Shown here: positions 1 through 10,038 of the stretch, one piece after another
Position numbering within the stretch: the stretch's first letter is position 1
Layout: each line of letters begins with the position of its first letter
Assembly (NCBI GenBank): GCA_025738555.1
Contig: JAOVFP010000005.1
Location: 2,976,001-3,040,000 of the forward strand
Direction: 5' to 3'
Source of the DNA: Cyathus striatus
Taxonomy: Eukaryota > Basidiomycota > Agaricomycetes > Agaricales > Nidulariaceae
Length of the DNA: 64,000 bases
Notes under the pieces: model-generated
The model's input: the letters and a program-made list of their open reading frames with translations, nothing else
What the model was told of the DNA's origin: nothing
The model's database searches: none
Translations under genes and position numbers: made by a program

Positions 1-30
1 TCCCTCGTGACCAGGAAGTTGTGCAATAGA

Positions 31-45
31 TGGGGGTCACCAATC
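31..45 (+). repeat. left terminal inverted repeat of the first transposon
   Basis: TGGGGGTCACCAATC, exactly complementary to 4117-4131. Confidence 0.7.
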
Positions 46-731
46 ACGCATGTCACACGCCCTTTTCCATTGACCCAGTCGAATATCTCGAACATCTCGA
101 GCTACAAGCCTCTGATTACCTTCAAATAACTTGTATTATATACAGTTGAATAGCATATTTAACATTACTGAATAGATATTTGTGTACTTGGTTATATCAT
201 TATAAATTTCGAGTTAATGCAATCTCTCTGCCAAAAACAGGCATCAAATCAGTATTTCTGTCCCCAGCTCTTAGAATCGCGATATTCCAACTTTCTTCAA
301 TAACAAATATTGTACCGTAAAGGTAATAGAACAATGTTGTTGAGCTAGAATTTTGAAAAATAATCTCTGACCATGATATCTGGTATATCATATGTCATTA
401 TTTTGGGGTAACAATCACAAAATAAAAATTCGGGCTCAACAGTTTTATTCTCCTAATTTAACTGATCATATTTCGTCACTAACACGAGTTGTGAAATTGA
501 GTTCCCGTTGCACGGCGGCAGTTTCAAGTTTTGCTCTGCCAAAAAGCGTGGGAAACCAGCCAATGCACTTCAGCTGTGGCGCACACATGGCTTCCAGGTG
601 TTCATTTATTAATCTTTCATCGACTACACACCCCTAGCTCAAACCACCACCCCAATAAGCGATTCTAAACACACCAACTATTGATTTAAAGCCATTTCTT
701 CAATATAATCTTCATTATTGAGCAAGTATTT

Positions 732-3700
732 ATGCATATCACTGAATTTATTGCTTATTTTAGCAAATTACAGGACATAGTAAAAATGGCAAAAACAAAA
801 GCAATATTGGCTCGTCTAGAAAGGCTTCAAAACTCTAAAAATATTTATAAATCTGATGGGCCCAGCCAGAATGTGGATCTGGAGTCACAAGAACAAGAAT
901 TAGTCAATATCAAGAATTTACTAGCTGTTTCTCAGGGTCAAATTGTTGCTCTTGAGTCTAAACTTAAAGAACAAATTAAAATATGCAATAGGAAGGATAA
1001 AAATATTGAAGAACTGAAAATGGCCAAAGAATTTGAAGCAAATAAAGCATCTGAATTGTACCAGGACCAAATTATTACTCTTGAATCTAAACTTAAAGAA
1101 CAAATTAAAATATGCAATAGGAAGGATAAAACTATTGAAAGACTGCAAATGGCTAAAGACTTTGAAGTAAATAAAGCATCTGAATTGTACAAAAATCTTA
1201 GAACTGAAAAGCATGCAAAACAAAGGATTATTACTGCAAGAGAAAAATTGAAAGAGAATCTTAAAATCTCAGAGCTTGCAGAAAAAAAATTGAAAGCTGA
1301 TATAAAAGTGCTGGTAGCTCGTATTTCTGCAACCATGGATTCAATGATGGTGTTAGAAAATGATTAAAAAAAATTAGAACAAGAACTGACAAAATCTCTT
1401 AAAGCATTTGAACAAAATGTGTTATTACTCAAAAATAAACTCAATGCTGAAAAACAAACACAGGAATTAATATCACGATTAAAGACACAAAATAAAGCTC
1501 AAGAAATTGCACTTAGGAAGAAATTAACTCATTCACTATTATATAAAGGGGTGTACACAGAAGATACTCGTCATTTAATACATGTACTTGTTAAAGCAGG
1601 CTGTAAAAGAGGACATATAGGTGACATTATAAAGGAGGTCTTCAAAACTGCAGGTATTGAAGTAGTTGTAGATGTTAGTGAATCCACAGTATCAAGAATA
1701 ATTGCAGAAGGATTTCATGCTGCACAAATTCAGCTGGGCTATGAGCTACTACAAACTCAAGGTAAGCACTTTTGATCCTAAATTCATATGACTACAATAT
1801 AATTATGTATGTGTACAGGCTTTACTATTTCAGCTGATTCAACTGGACATAAGAGTATTAACTATAATTCAAGACATCTTAACTACAAAGTTGAAGATTA
1901 CAATAGTGAAAGCTCTGAAAAAACAAATATTGCAACACAGCTTGTTGGAATTAGACCATCATTGAATGGTTCCAGCTCAGAGGCCATTAAAGACTGGGAA
2001 GTAATTCTTGAGAGTCTTGCACTTGCTTACAATGATAGTCCACTTGGAGAAGAAACTGGAGAGCTTCTGGTACTTATTGATCTATTTTGCAAGCTTGTAG
2101 GTATGCATAGTGATCACTGTGCAAAAGAGAAAAGAGATGCAGAGATATTTAAACAGAAGAAAAGTGATGCAGTTGATAAAACATTGGGAACTAAAGCAAT
2201 GGAGGACATTTCAAATATTGAACTTGAACCTGAATATTTAAAAGCACACAAGAAAATGATAAAATCTGCAGGTGGAATAACAAAATGGAACAGCTTAGAT
2301 GACAGTGAAAGAAATGAATTAGAAGCTATAATGATGGAAGAACTTACAAAGTCTCTTGGAAACAATTTGTATGAAAAATTACCAGATCATGAAAAATCTA
2401 TAATGAAGTTATTTATCTGGGCAGGATGTGGCTGTCATAAGGATATGAATACTGTTCATGGTGGTTATACTCATGCTTCATCATACTGGAAAGATAATAA
2501 TGTTCAACCCCCTGTATTACTACCAAACTGAGCAAATGATTCAGTCATTCAAGATATACAATTTGATAATCAAAATCTAACAAAGCCACAGAAGGATGCA
2601 ATTTCAACTACTGTAGGAGGTGCTATAAAAGCAGCTGCACTTGCTGGAGCTATTTTCAATAATAAAGATGATAAAAAAGGCTATCATAAGAAATTCAGTT
2701 GGTGGTGGAATGAAAATGTGAAGCCTGGAAGTTTTACATTTCCAGACACATCCAATAATCGATTTGGATCATATTGTGAAGCTGCAGCAGTTCTCATTAT
2801 CCATTTAGATAAATTTATTGAGTTTCTTGAGTTTTCATGTGACAATAAAAATACCATGCATTTTAGTCATATGGAATATAATTTGCATAAGGCCCTTCAG
2901 TGTTCTGCCACAAAAACAGAGCTTGTAGCATTAGCAATCTATGGACAAGCAGTCAGCCAGCCATATGTTCAAGCTGTACAAGCTGCTGCAGCTAATAAGG
3001 AGAATATGCTTAATCTTGGTCCACTTCATAAAGATGTCTCTCATTTCATTAATAGACTCATTGAGGATCCTGAGTTTGTTATTGGTGATAATGCAACATA
3101 TGAAACAGGAGCATTTGATAAAAAACCATGGAAATCTCCTGAAGCTATAAATGCTATCTTAAAAATAAAATCAGAGTTACCTCATCTACACCCATATTTA
3201 GTTGAATTTCTGAAAGGTGCATTAAAAACATGGAAGTGATTCATATCAGAATTTGCACCAGGAGGGCTGATTGATGAAGCAAGTGAAGAGGAGAGAGATC
3301 TGGCATGGTTATCACCCACAAATGATGTGAATGAGGGGGCACTGGGTGCATTTAGAGTTCTTATGCACCAGCAACCACGATTAACTCTGCTTCAATACAA
3401 TGCACAAGCCATGTACCATCACAATGATACACATGCATTTATGAAGAAATACTTTGAGGAGAAAGATTACAAACATATAAGAAAGAAAGCTCAAAAGACA
3501 TCTGGAGAGGAAAGAAAGTTGAAACAAGCTATTATACAGTATTCTGAAAAGAAAAAAGAAGAGAATATAAGAAAGAAGATAGAAAAAGATATAAATAATA
3601 CTAAGGAGGCTGAAAGACTTTCTTCTCTTCAACTTATTTTGGATAAAAATAAAATAATGAAGATGAAGAAAGATGATCTAAAGGATCAAGTGAGAAAGTA

Positions 3701-3911
3701 CAGAAGTTTGAAGGGTAAACATGCACTTGCAGTAAAATTAAGTGCAAATTTGCCTGAACTGAGAGTTGCCCTTCAAGCAGATATTGACCTTCATACATCA
3801 AGAGATTGGAAGATCATCATAAACAACACAAATAGTGACCAAGACTCTGGAGAAGAGTTTGATAAGTTATTTGATGAGGATAACAATAGTGAATGGGATG
3901 ATGAGCAATGA
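732..3911 (+). pseudogene. transposase-like protein gene, broken by three in-frame stops
   Basis: One reading frame runs through the element once a 57-base intron (1762-1818, GTAAGC...TACAG) is removed; the likely start is ATG 786, and an in-frame ATG lies at 732. It is interrupted by TAA 1365-1367, TGA 2529-2531 and TGA 3237-3239. The first 250 residues are a Lys/Glu-rich coiled coil with an internal repeat containing LESKLKEQIKICNRKDK. The middle has ISADSTGHKSINY, MHSDHCAKEK and FIWAGCGCHKDMNT, and the C-terminal part has SEFAPGGLIDEAS and NDVNEGALGAFRVLM before an acidic tail. From memory these motifs belong to an uncharacterised multicopy family in Agaricomycetes. The DDE-type role is inferred from the Asp-rich motifs and the flanking TIRs. 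About 1020 codons if intact. Confidence 0.75.
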
Positions 3912-4079
3912 ACAGTAGTGTATTTCCTAATTAATTTATATGTTGTACCTATAATACATATTTGTATACATTCTTTAGAAGTAATATAGTGTTATTGCAC
4001 AAAAAAAATGAAGAAAAACGATCAAGATTTGGGTTTGCTGTGTCCATTTCTACTTGGGTCAAGATTTAGGACGCTTTGT

Positions 4080-4094
4080 GTCACACTGTGTGAC
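4080..4094. promoter_or_regulatory. subterminal palindrome GTCACACNGTGTGAC, first transposon
   Basis: GTCACACTGTGTGAC reads the same on both strands except at its centre base. It lies just inside the right TIR of the first element. The same palindrome with a different centre occurs at the left end of the neighbouring element. Possible transposase binding site; the role is inferred. Confidence 0.4.
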
Positions 4095-4116
4095 GTCACG
4101 CTCCGTGCCATATAGG

Positions 4117-4131
4117 GATTGGTGACCCCCA
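4117..4131 (-). repeat. right terminal inverted repeat of the first transposon
   Basis: Exact complement of 31-45. Confidence 0.7.
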
Positions 4132-4167
4132 CTTGAATAGAGTTATGGCGCCGCGCCACGACACATA

Positions 4168-4182
4168 GTCACACCGTGTGAC
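4168..4182. promoter_or_regulatory. subterminal palindrome GTCACACNGTGTGAC, second element
   Basis: GTCACACCGTGTGAC, matching 4080-4094 except for the centre base; a more diverged GTCACAT/ATGTCACAC pair lies in the right TIR at about 7569-7594. Possible shared transposase binding site; inferred. Confidence 0.4.
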
Positions 4183-4489
4183 AGTCCTGAAACTTGAAGC
4201 CAGACATATTTTTCGACATTCCTCCTTCCACATGTAATCTACCATCATGAAATAATGTATGTTATGTTTGTATAAATTAGTCCAATATATAACATGTTTT
4301 GTTTTGAAGTATACATAAATATAATGACAGAAAACTCAGATAGTTTCATAATCTGTGCAATTTTGGCAGGAGAAAACCACATTGAATAGAAATCAGCACA
4401 CAATTATTGGATTAACTTGTGTTATAGAGCGAAATTGTACTACTTATTAAGGAGAACATACTCCCATGATTAGGATTTTAAATTTTAAA

Positions 4490-5560
4490 CCTTAAGGCAT
4501 ATTTTGACCAGAAAAATCGCTACTTCTACATATTCTGGTTCATAAATAAAAAATATAAATGCAGAGAATTATAGCCATCAATAATTAGTGCAAAAACGCT
4601 CTATATATTGTATCAATCCATGCAGTGGTTGTTGTGTTCTAAGCAGTTTAGTATTTGGCCTACTGTGAGGTACCCTAAGGCCAAAGCAAGCATGCGCAAA
4701 TAAGAACTTAATAGATTCCATGCTTTGACAACATGGCTTAACACTTCTTCTTTCATCACCCCATTCAATCTATACACTCAGGATACTTTGAGATTGATTT
4801 CTGCAGTATATAAGTAAATTATTGAGCCATAATTTTATATATTTACATTAAAATGCTATATATTCATGGCAGAAACAGTGTACTTAGCTCAGTAAATTAT
4901 GATTTCTGCATATAGAAGTTCAAAAATAACAAATCTAAATGTGGAGTATTATAGCCATCAATGAGTAGCATGAAAACACTCTATTAATCATATCAATATG
5001 TGCAGTGGTTGTTTCATTCTATACAGTTTAGTGCATGGCTCACTGCCCTAAGACCAAAACAAACATGAGCTCAGATATCAATTACATGCTTTCACAACAT
5101 GGTTTAATGCTTCTTCCTTTATCCTTCATTCAATTTACACATCCAGAATACTCCAGGATCAATTTATGCAACTCATAGATAGAATATGGAAGCACAATTG
5201 GGTGCATTTACATTAAAATTGATGTATTTATGGCAAAAATATTGTACTTAGCTCGAAAATTTATGATTTCTACACATGTAAGTTTAAAAATAAAAAATCT
5301 AAATGCGGAACATTTTAGCCACTGATGAATAGTGTGAAAAAGCTCTATTAATCATATCAATCCATGCAGTGGTTGCTTTGTTCTATACAATTTAGTGCTG
5401 CCCTATGCCCAAAGCAAACATGCACAAACATGAACTCAGATATTGATTACATGCTTTGACAACATGGTTTAATGCTTCTTCCTTCATCCCCCATTTGATC
5501 TACACATGGTATACTCCAGGATTGATTTATACACTATCATATGCCTTTACTTGGAGGTCA
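4490..5560 (+). repeat. three tandem copies of a roughly 370-base unit
   Basis: The string TGCAGTGGTT recurs at 4621, 5001 and 5365 (spacing 380 and 364). Each copy is followed by the same landmarks (AAGGCCAAAGCAAGCATG-like, CATGCTTTGACAACATGG, CTTCTTC). Copies are diverged. Part of the unit reappears in inverted orientation at about 7128-7226, so the element has a palindromic outer architecture. Confidence 0.8.
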
Positions 5561-5744
5561 TGAGGGAAAATGGTCAGAAACAGTCCACATTGTCCTATTA
5601 CTTACTTAAATTCTGCATTACTTTAGTAGTTATTGCTGTATTCTAATGCTCTGGTATTAAATTTATAAGTTCCTCAATGTTCTTACAGAAAAACTAATTA
5701 AAAATAAAGCCTTTTTAAAATTTTAATGATCCAGTAAGAATGAA

Positions 5745-6317
5745 TGTAAGAACAAGCCATAGAGTGTAGGAACAAGACAGAGTTTATGAACAAGTCACAG
5801 AGAGTAGGGATGAGTTAGAGTATGTAAAAATGAGTTATAGACTTTAGGAACAAGCTTGGAACTCTAGAAATGTGTTGTGAACTGTAGGAATGTACTTTGG
5901 GCTGTATGGATGAGCTGAGGACTGTATTAATGAAACAGGGACAGTAGGAATAAGCTGGGGATCATAGGAATGAGCTGGGGGCTGTAGAAATGAGTCAGGG
6001 ACTAGGTTAATGAGCTGGGGACTGTAGGAGCAAGAACAAGCTGGGATTATAGGAATGAGCTAGGGGCTATAGCAATAAGCTAGGGACAATAGTAACATGA
6101 CAGGAATTGCAGGAACAAGCTGAGGGCTGTATGAATGAACTAGGGACAGTAGCAGCAAGACTGTGACTAGAACAAACTGTGAAGTGTAGGAATGAGATGA
6201 GGACTGTAGGTACAAGCTGGGAACTGTATAAATGAGAAATAGATTGTTGCAATGAGCTAGGGAATGTAGGAATGAGCTGAGGATTGTAGGAATGAGCTGG
6301 AGACTGTAGGAACAAGT
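5745..6317 (+). repeat. minisatellite, about 20-base unit, near 28 copies
   Basis: Degenerate tandem copies of a unit close to GAGCTGGGGACTGTAGGAAT run for about 570 bases inside the non-autonomous element. Copies vary by substitutions and small indels, and no spacer/repeat alternation is present. An antisense reading frame (6060-6377) exists only because the repeat lacks stops in that frame. Confidence 0.85.
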
Positions 6318-7127
6318 GTTAAGTAGTATCATGACATTGTTGGTATCAATTTCATTGTGACAGTATTTCAATTTCATAATTATAATGGTTTAGGCTAATT
6401 TAAGAGTCATTATACATATCTAGCATTATTATAACAATATCAGCTTCATTTAAACTTCACATCCAGCACTATTCTAATGATGCTAGGTTACCCCACTTCA
6501 AATAGTATGTGTGTACCAGCTATTTAACTTTAAGCACCCTGTTAGTAATTACTGCTCACATTAAGTACAATGGTACACTACTGCACTCTCAAAAATTTCA
6601 TGAGCATGCAATATACAATAGTTATTATGCTAGTGAATACTTACACAAAGTTGCAGTGAATTGTAATCTGTGCACTTAATGATCTCATGGGTGCTCAATA
6701 TAAATATACTCAGTATATATAAGAGTAACTGAGTACATTATAATATCATTAGTATGTACATAGTTGAATGAACACTCATTATAGTGCTTATAGTACATTA
6801 ATATGGACACTGAAGAAAACTTAAAGTACTTAGATCATGCAGCATTGTGAACAATGGCTCTGCATTAAATAAGTACCTAGACTTGGTAGATCACTAGGTA
6901 TTTGTAAGTACTAGCATGTCAACAGTATGTACAAGTCAATGAGAACTCACCTCAGCATTCAATTAACATACATAAACTAATATTCTACTTAAGAGGTATA
7001 TAATTGATCCTGTAGTACCATGAGAATGTTTAGAAAATGGGTAGATGAAGGAAATAAGTTTTAAGCTATGTAGTTCAAGTATAAAATCTACTTTTATACT
7101 AAAAGGTATAGAACTCAACAACTATGG
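6318..7127. other. AT-rich CpG-free interior of the element, no gene
   Basis: No coding sequence or further repeat was recognised. This stretch lies inside the CpG-free block 5308-7600. Confidence 0.6.
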
Positions 7128-7582
7128 CATGGATTGACATAATATACAGAGTGATTTTGCACTACTCATCAATGGTTATAATGCTCTGCATTTAGATATT
7201 TTAATTTCAAATTGGAATATGTAGAAGTTGAAAATGCTCAGGTCAAAGTATATCTTAAAGGCACAAATTAAACAATATAATTGTGGAGAATTGTACTCCT
7301 TGATGAGTAGTATAACTTTGCTCTATAAACCTAGTGAATCTGAGAAGTGGCTGCTGAGTACTATTCAAAATGGTTTTCCCCTGCCAAAATTACACAGATT
7401 ATGGAAGAATTTGAGTTTTCTGCTGTTACATTTATGCATATTTCTTAAAAGAGCACTGCATATATTAAAACATCATATATAAATATAGTACATATTATTT
7501 TAGGATAAAGAGTTGTATGTGGAAAGAGGAATATCAAATAATATGTCTGGCTTCAAGTTTCAGAGGGTGTCACATGATATGA

Positions 7583-9780
7583 CTACATGTCACACTGCAG
7601 CGCCAGAACCGGGGATTGGTCTGCATCTGGTATAAAAAGGGTTACGGGGGCTTGATGGTCGCCTAACCTCAAATCATGTCGGCTTGATAGCCGACGTAGC
7701 GTGGCAGTCCGACCTTCCATAGTTATATCATCGACAGCAGATTTCTGGGAGAGCAGGCAATCTACTAAAATTGCTTCTGTATTCCCACTTTCTGCCCGAA
7801 GACGTTTCCTAGTTTCAGGGCCAATATGGTTTTCGCCTTGTGTTGCCAAGTCGATGAAATAATTTTGAATGAAAAGTCGAAAGGACCAATCTGGTGGGTG
7901 GTGGGCAGTAACGAACAATCTGATGGGACTGAGAATGCGAATGAAACCATTGGAATCATCATAAATAAGCGCATTTTGACGCAGAGTAGAGATCGCTCGC
8001 TTTACATTGAATGTCGTAGTTAGCTGTACGTCACATGCTTGTGAAGTTTCCGGAGACATCCCATCTGGTAGAAGCGCCAGGATACTAAGAAAGCTTAGAG
8101 CACCTGGATCTCGCTTCATCCTAGGACTAAAGAGTGATAATTCGACAGAAGCCTCCAGGCTTGTGAGACGATCACGACCATTTTCAACCATGGATGTATT
8201 TTCTTTACTCCACCGCTCCCACAGCACTTCAGTGGTCTCGCCATCAACAGCCGCTAGATTGGCCAAAAGGGTGACCGCCAAAGGAATACAATCCACCGTT
8301 TTAATGAGTTTCACCGCAAATTCATCCATTTTGTTAGAAATTGTTTGAAAAGTAGCCATTGCGGACTCAAGATTCACAGGAGCGAGGGGCGGAAGATGTT
8401 CAGTCCACTCAATACCACTTGGTCGTTGGGATCCCCGAAGAGTAACAATAATTGTACAGGTTCCAACAGACGAGATATCTTGAAGAAGTGATTCAACTCC
8501 TGTGCGGATATCAGTCCTATCCCAAGGGGTCTCGAAATTGTCAAACACAATCAGAGTGGGTGTTTCTGTCAATTTTTGGAGAATTGCAGTAACCAGGTTG
8601 GTGTCAGTACTGTCCGTCGGTATATCGAGAGCAAATGCAAGGTCGATAATCAAATGCTCGGTAGAAGTAATGGCTTCACAAGATAAAAAAATACGGCTGT
8701 CGGTATACTTTGTATTAATGCGATGATCATGCGCAACGGATAAAGCAAGTGATGTCTTTCCAATTCCACCAGATCCAAGGATAGTAATACTCGCTGACTT
8801 ATTATCAAGAATAAGACAGACGATTTCTTCGATTTCCTTGTCTCTTCCAAACATAATCTGAGGTTTTGATCGAAGTTTGTTTTTGAATCTTGGAAGGTTA
8901 TTACGAAGTGTGAGGTTACTAGGTGTGAGGTTATTATCAAGTGCGGGCTAAACAAATATACGTCAGCGATACATTTTAAAAACACCATGTTCTAATAACC
9001 TGCCTCATTCCTATTCATCGGATTGACCTGATTTGCGCGAATCACACTCAATGATCTGACCTGGAAGGAAGTAATACTAGTATCCAAGCGTCGGTCCTGT
9101 TCTTCAATGCGCGCAAGGATCTCCGCACGCTGCAGAATCCGAGTAAAGAACTTCAGAGCGCAAAGCTGTTTAATGGTATCGTATATGTTCTCGAGGACTC
9201 TAAGGGTGATAATAAGCCTGAGTTATTTTATATACTACCCAACAACATACTCGGTCACATCGAGTAAATCTTGTTTCAGTTTTGCAAGCACTTCTTCCCT
9301 ATCACCCTTGATCATGAGTAGTGCCTCAAATATATCCCTGGCATATATTTGTACTTTATCAATGAGTTCCTTTGCACGCTTCTCATTATTTTGTACGCTC
9401 TATGGTATGAGCGTCAACCTGCCAGTGCAGTATGAGCAAAATTGAAATCCAAATACCTCTGCAATCTCTAATAAAAGTTGAACAGCTCCTGCAATAGCCT
9501 TTATATAGGGAACATTATCAAACGCTTCTGAGACATCCTTAGCTAACCCAAAAAGAGCCCCAAAGTTTGAAAGAAGAGCGCCAGAGGTCGAAAGGACACT
9601 TGTATTTCGTGCTGATAGTTCGGGTACCAAAGGGTTGGTGGTGATAGCGTTGGGCATACGAGCACCGTCGGCTTCCGCATCTGGATTTGTGCGTGGTAAA
9701 GGAGGTGCTTTATGTGGAGTTACGTAGAATAAGATGGTGCCGCTCGAAGGAGCCTTCAGGGGGGGATTTGATACGCCCAT
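7583..9780 (-). pseudogene. NLR-like gene truncated after the NB-ARC domain
   Basis: This is the tandem paralogue of the NLR-like gene upstream of it on the minus strand. Likely exons are 9780-9457, 9399-9239, 9199-9028 and 8947-7583. Exon 1 has the same Pro-rich start and helical ALFGLAKDVSEAFDNV segment. The NB-ARC core keeps the Walker A GSGGIGKTS, the Walker B TLIVFDNFETPWD and the IPLAVTLLANLA motif. Similarity to the paralogue ends near base 7735, just after the LVDCLLSQKSAVDD region. The reading frame then runs into unrelated DNA and the transposon TIR and stops at 7583. All TPR repeats (over 450 residues) are missing, so about 673 aa remain. The donor for the third intron is uncertain: the paralogue's position is shifted here and I used CAG|GTCAAT at 9027. 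It could still encode a TPR-less protein. Confidence 0.75.
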
Positions 9781-10038
9781 GGTTCATGCATGTTGAGTAA
9801 TAGCATTGCTTATGTACCAAACACGCTGGTAATGAGTATTTATAAGTGCTGTAAGTACGTTATAAATAATTCGAAGACAGTGTCTTCTAGATGTATCACA
9901 AGATTCAAAAAGCTGTCCGAATGTTGGGTTACAGCCGCTTCTTGATCACTTCAACAGCTTTCAATCTGCCTGGGCCCAGGATAAAACATTAGCAGATAAC
10001 GTCAATGTAAGATGCAGTCGTCAGATTATGTATTTGGA

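Larger units (their letters stand above)
31..4131 (+). mobile_element. decayed TIR DNA transposon carrying one transposase-like gene
   Basis: A perfect 15-base inverted pair, TGGGGGTCACCAATC at 31-45 and its complement at 4117-4131, brackets a single broken gene on the plus strand. The subterminal zones hold GTCACAC-type motifs, including a palindrome at 4080-4094. I find no clear target-site duplication at the ends. The gene body (about 786-3911) has only about six CpG dinucleotides by eye, unlike most of the window. An alternative boundary is possible, because a GATTGGTCTGCATC at about 7615-7628 resembles the end motif, so a larger composite of 31 to about 7628 cannot be excluded. Superfamily is not assigned. 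Confidence 0.7.
4146..7605. mobile_element. non-autonomous long-TIR element with internal tandem repeats
   Basis: The two ends are imperfect inverted repeats of about 90 bases: 4146-4236 pairs with 7515-7605. The best block is CTGAAACTTGAAGCCAGACA on the left and its complement on the right. A second inverted pair lies further in (about 4523-4621 against 7128-7226). No transposase gene lies inside; the interior is tandem repeats and AT-rich sequence. Its right end lies where homology of the adjacent NLR-like gene is lost. It shares the GTCACAC palindrome with the element to its left, which suggests a related transposase moved both. No target-site duplication was recognised. Confidence 0.75.

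Noticed and set aside
732..3911. Assignment of the transposase to the KDZ family
   Set aside because: The element is mushroom-typical and zinc-like CGCHK residues are present, but the diagnostic KDZ motifs were not identified, so the family is left open.
5745..6317. Possible CRISPR-like array
   Set aside because: Contiguous degenerate 20-base units with no spacers, in a eukaryotic transposon; it is a minisatellite.
6060..6377. Antisense reading frame
   Set aside because: Low-complexity translation of the minisatellite, no start context or domain.
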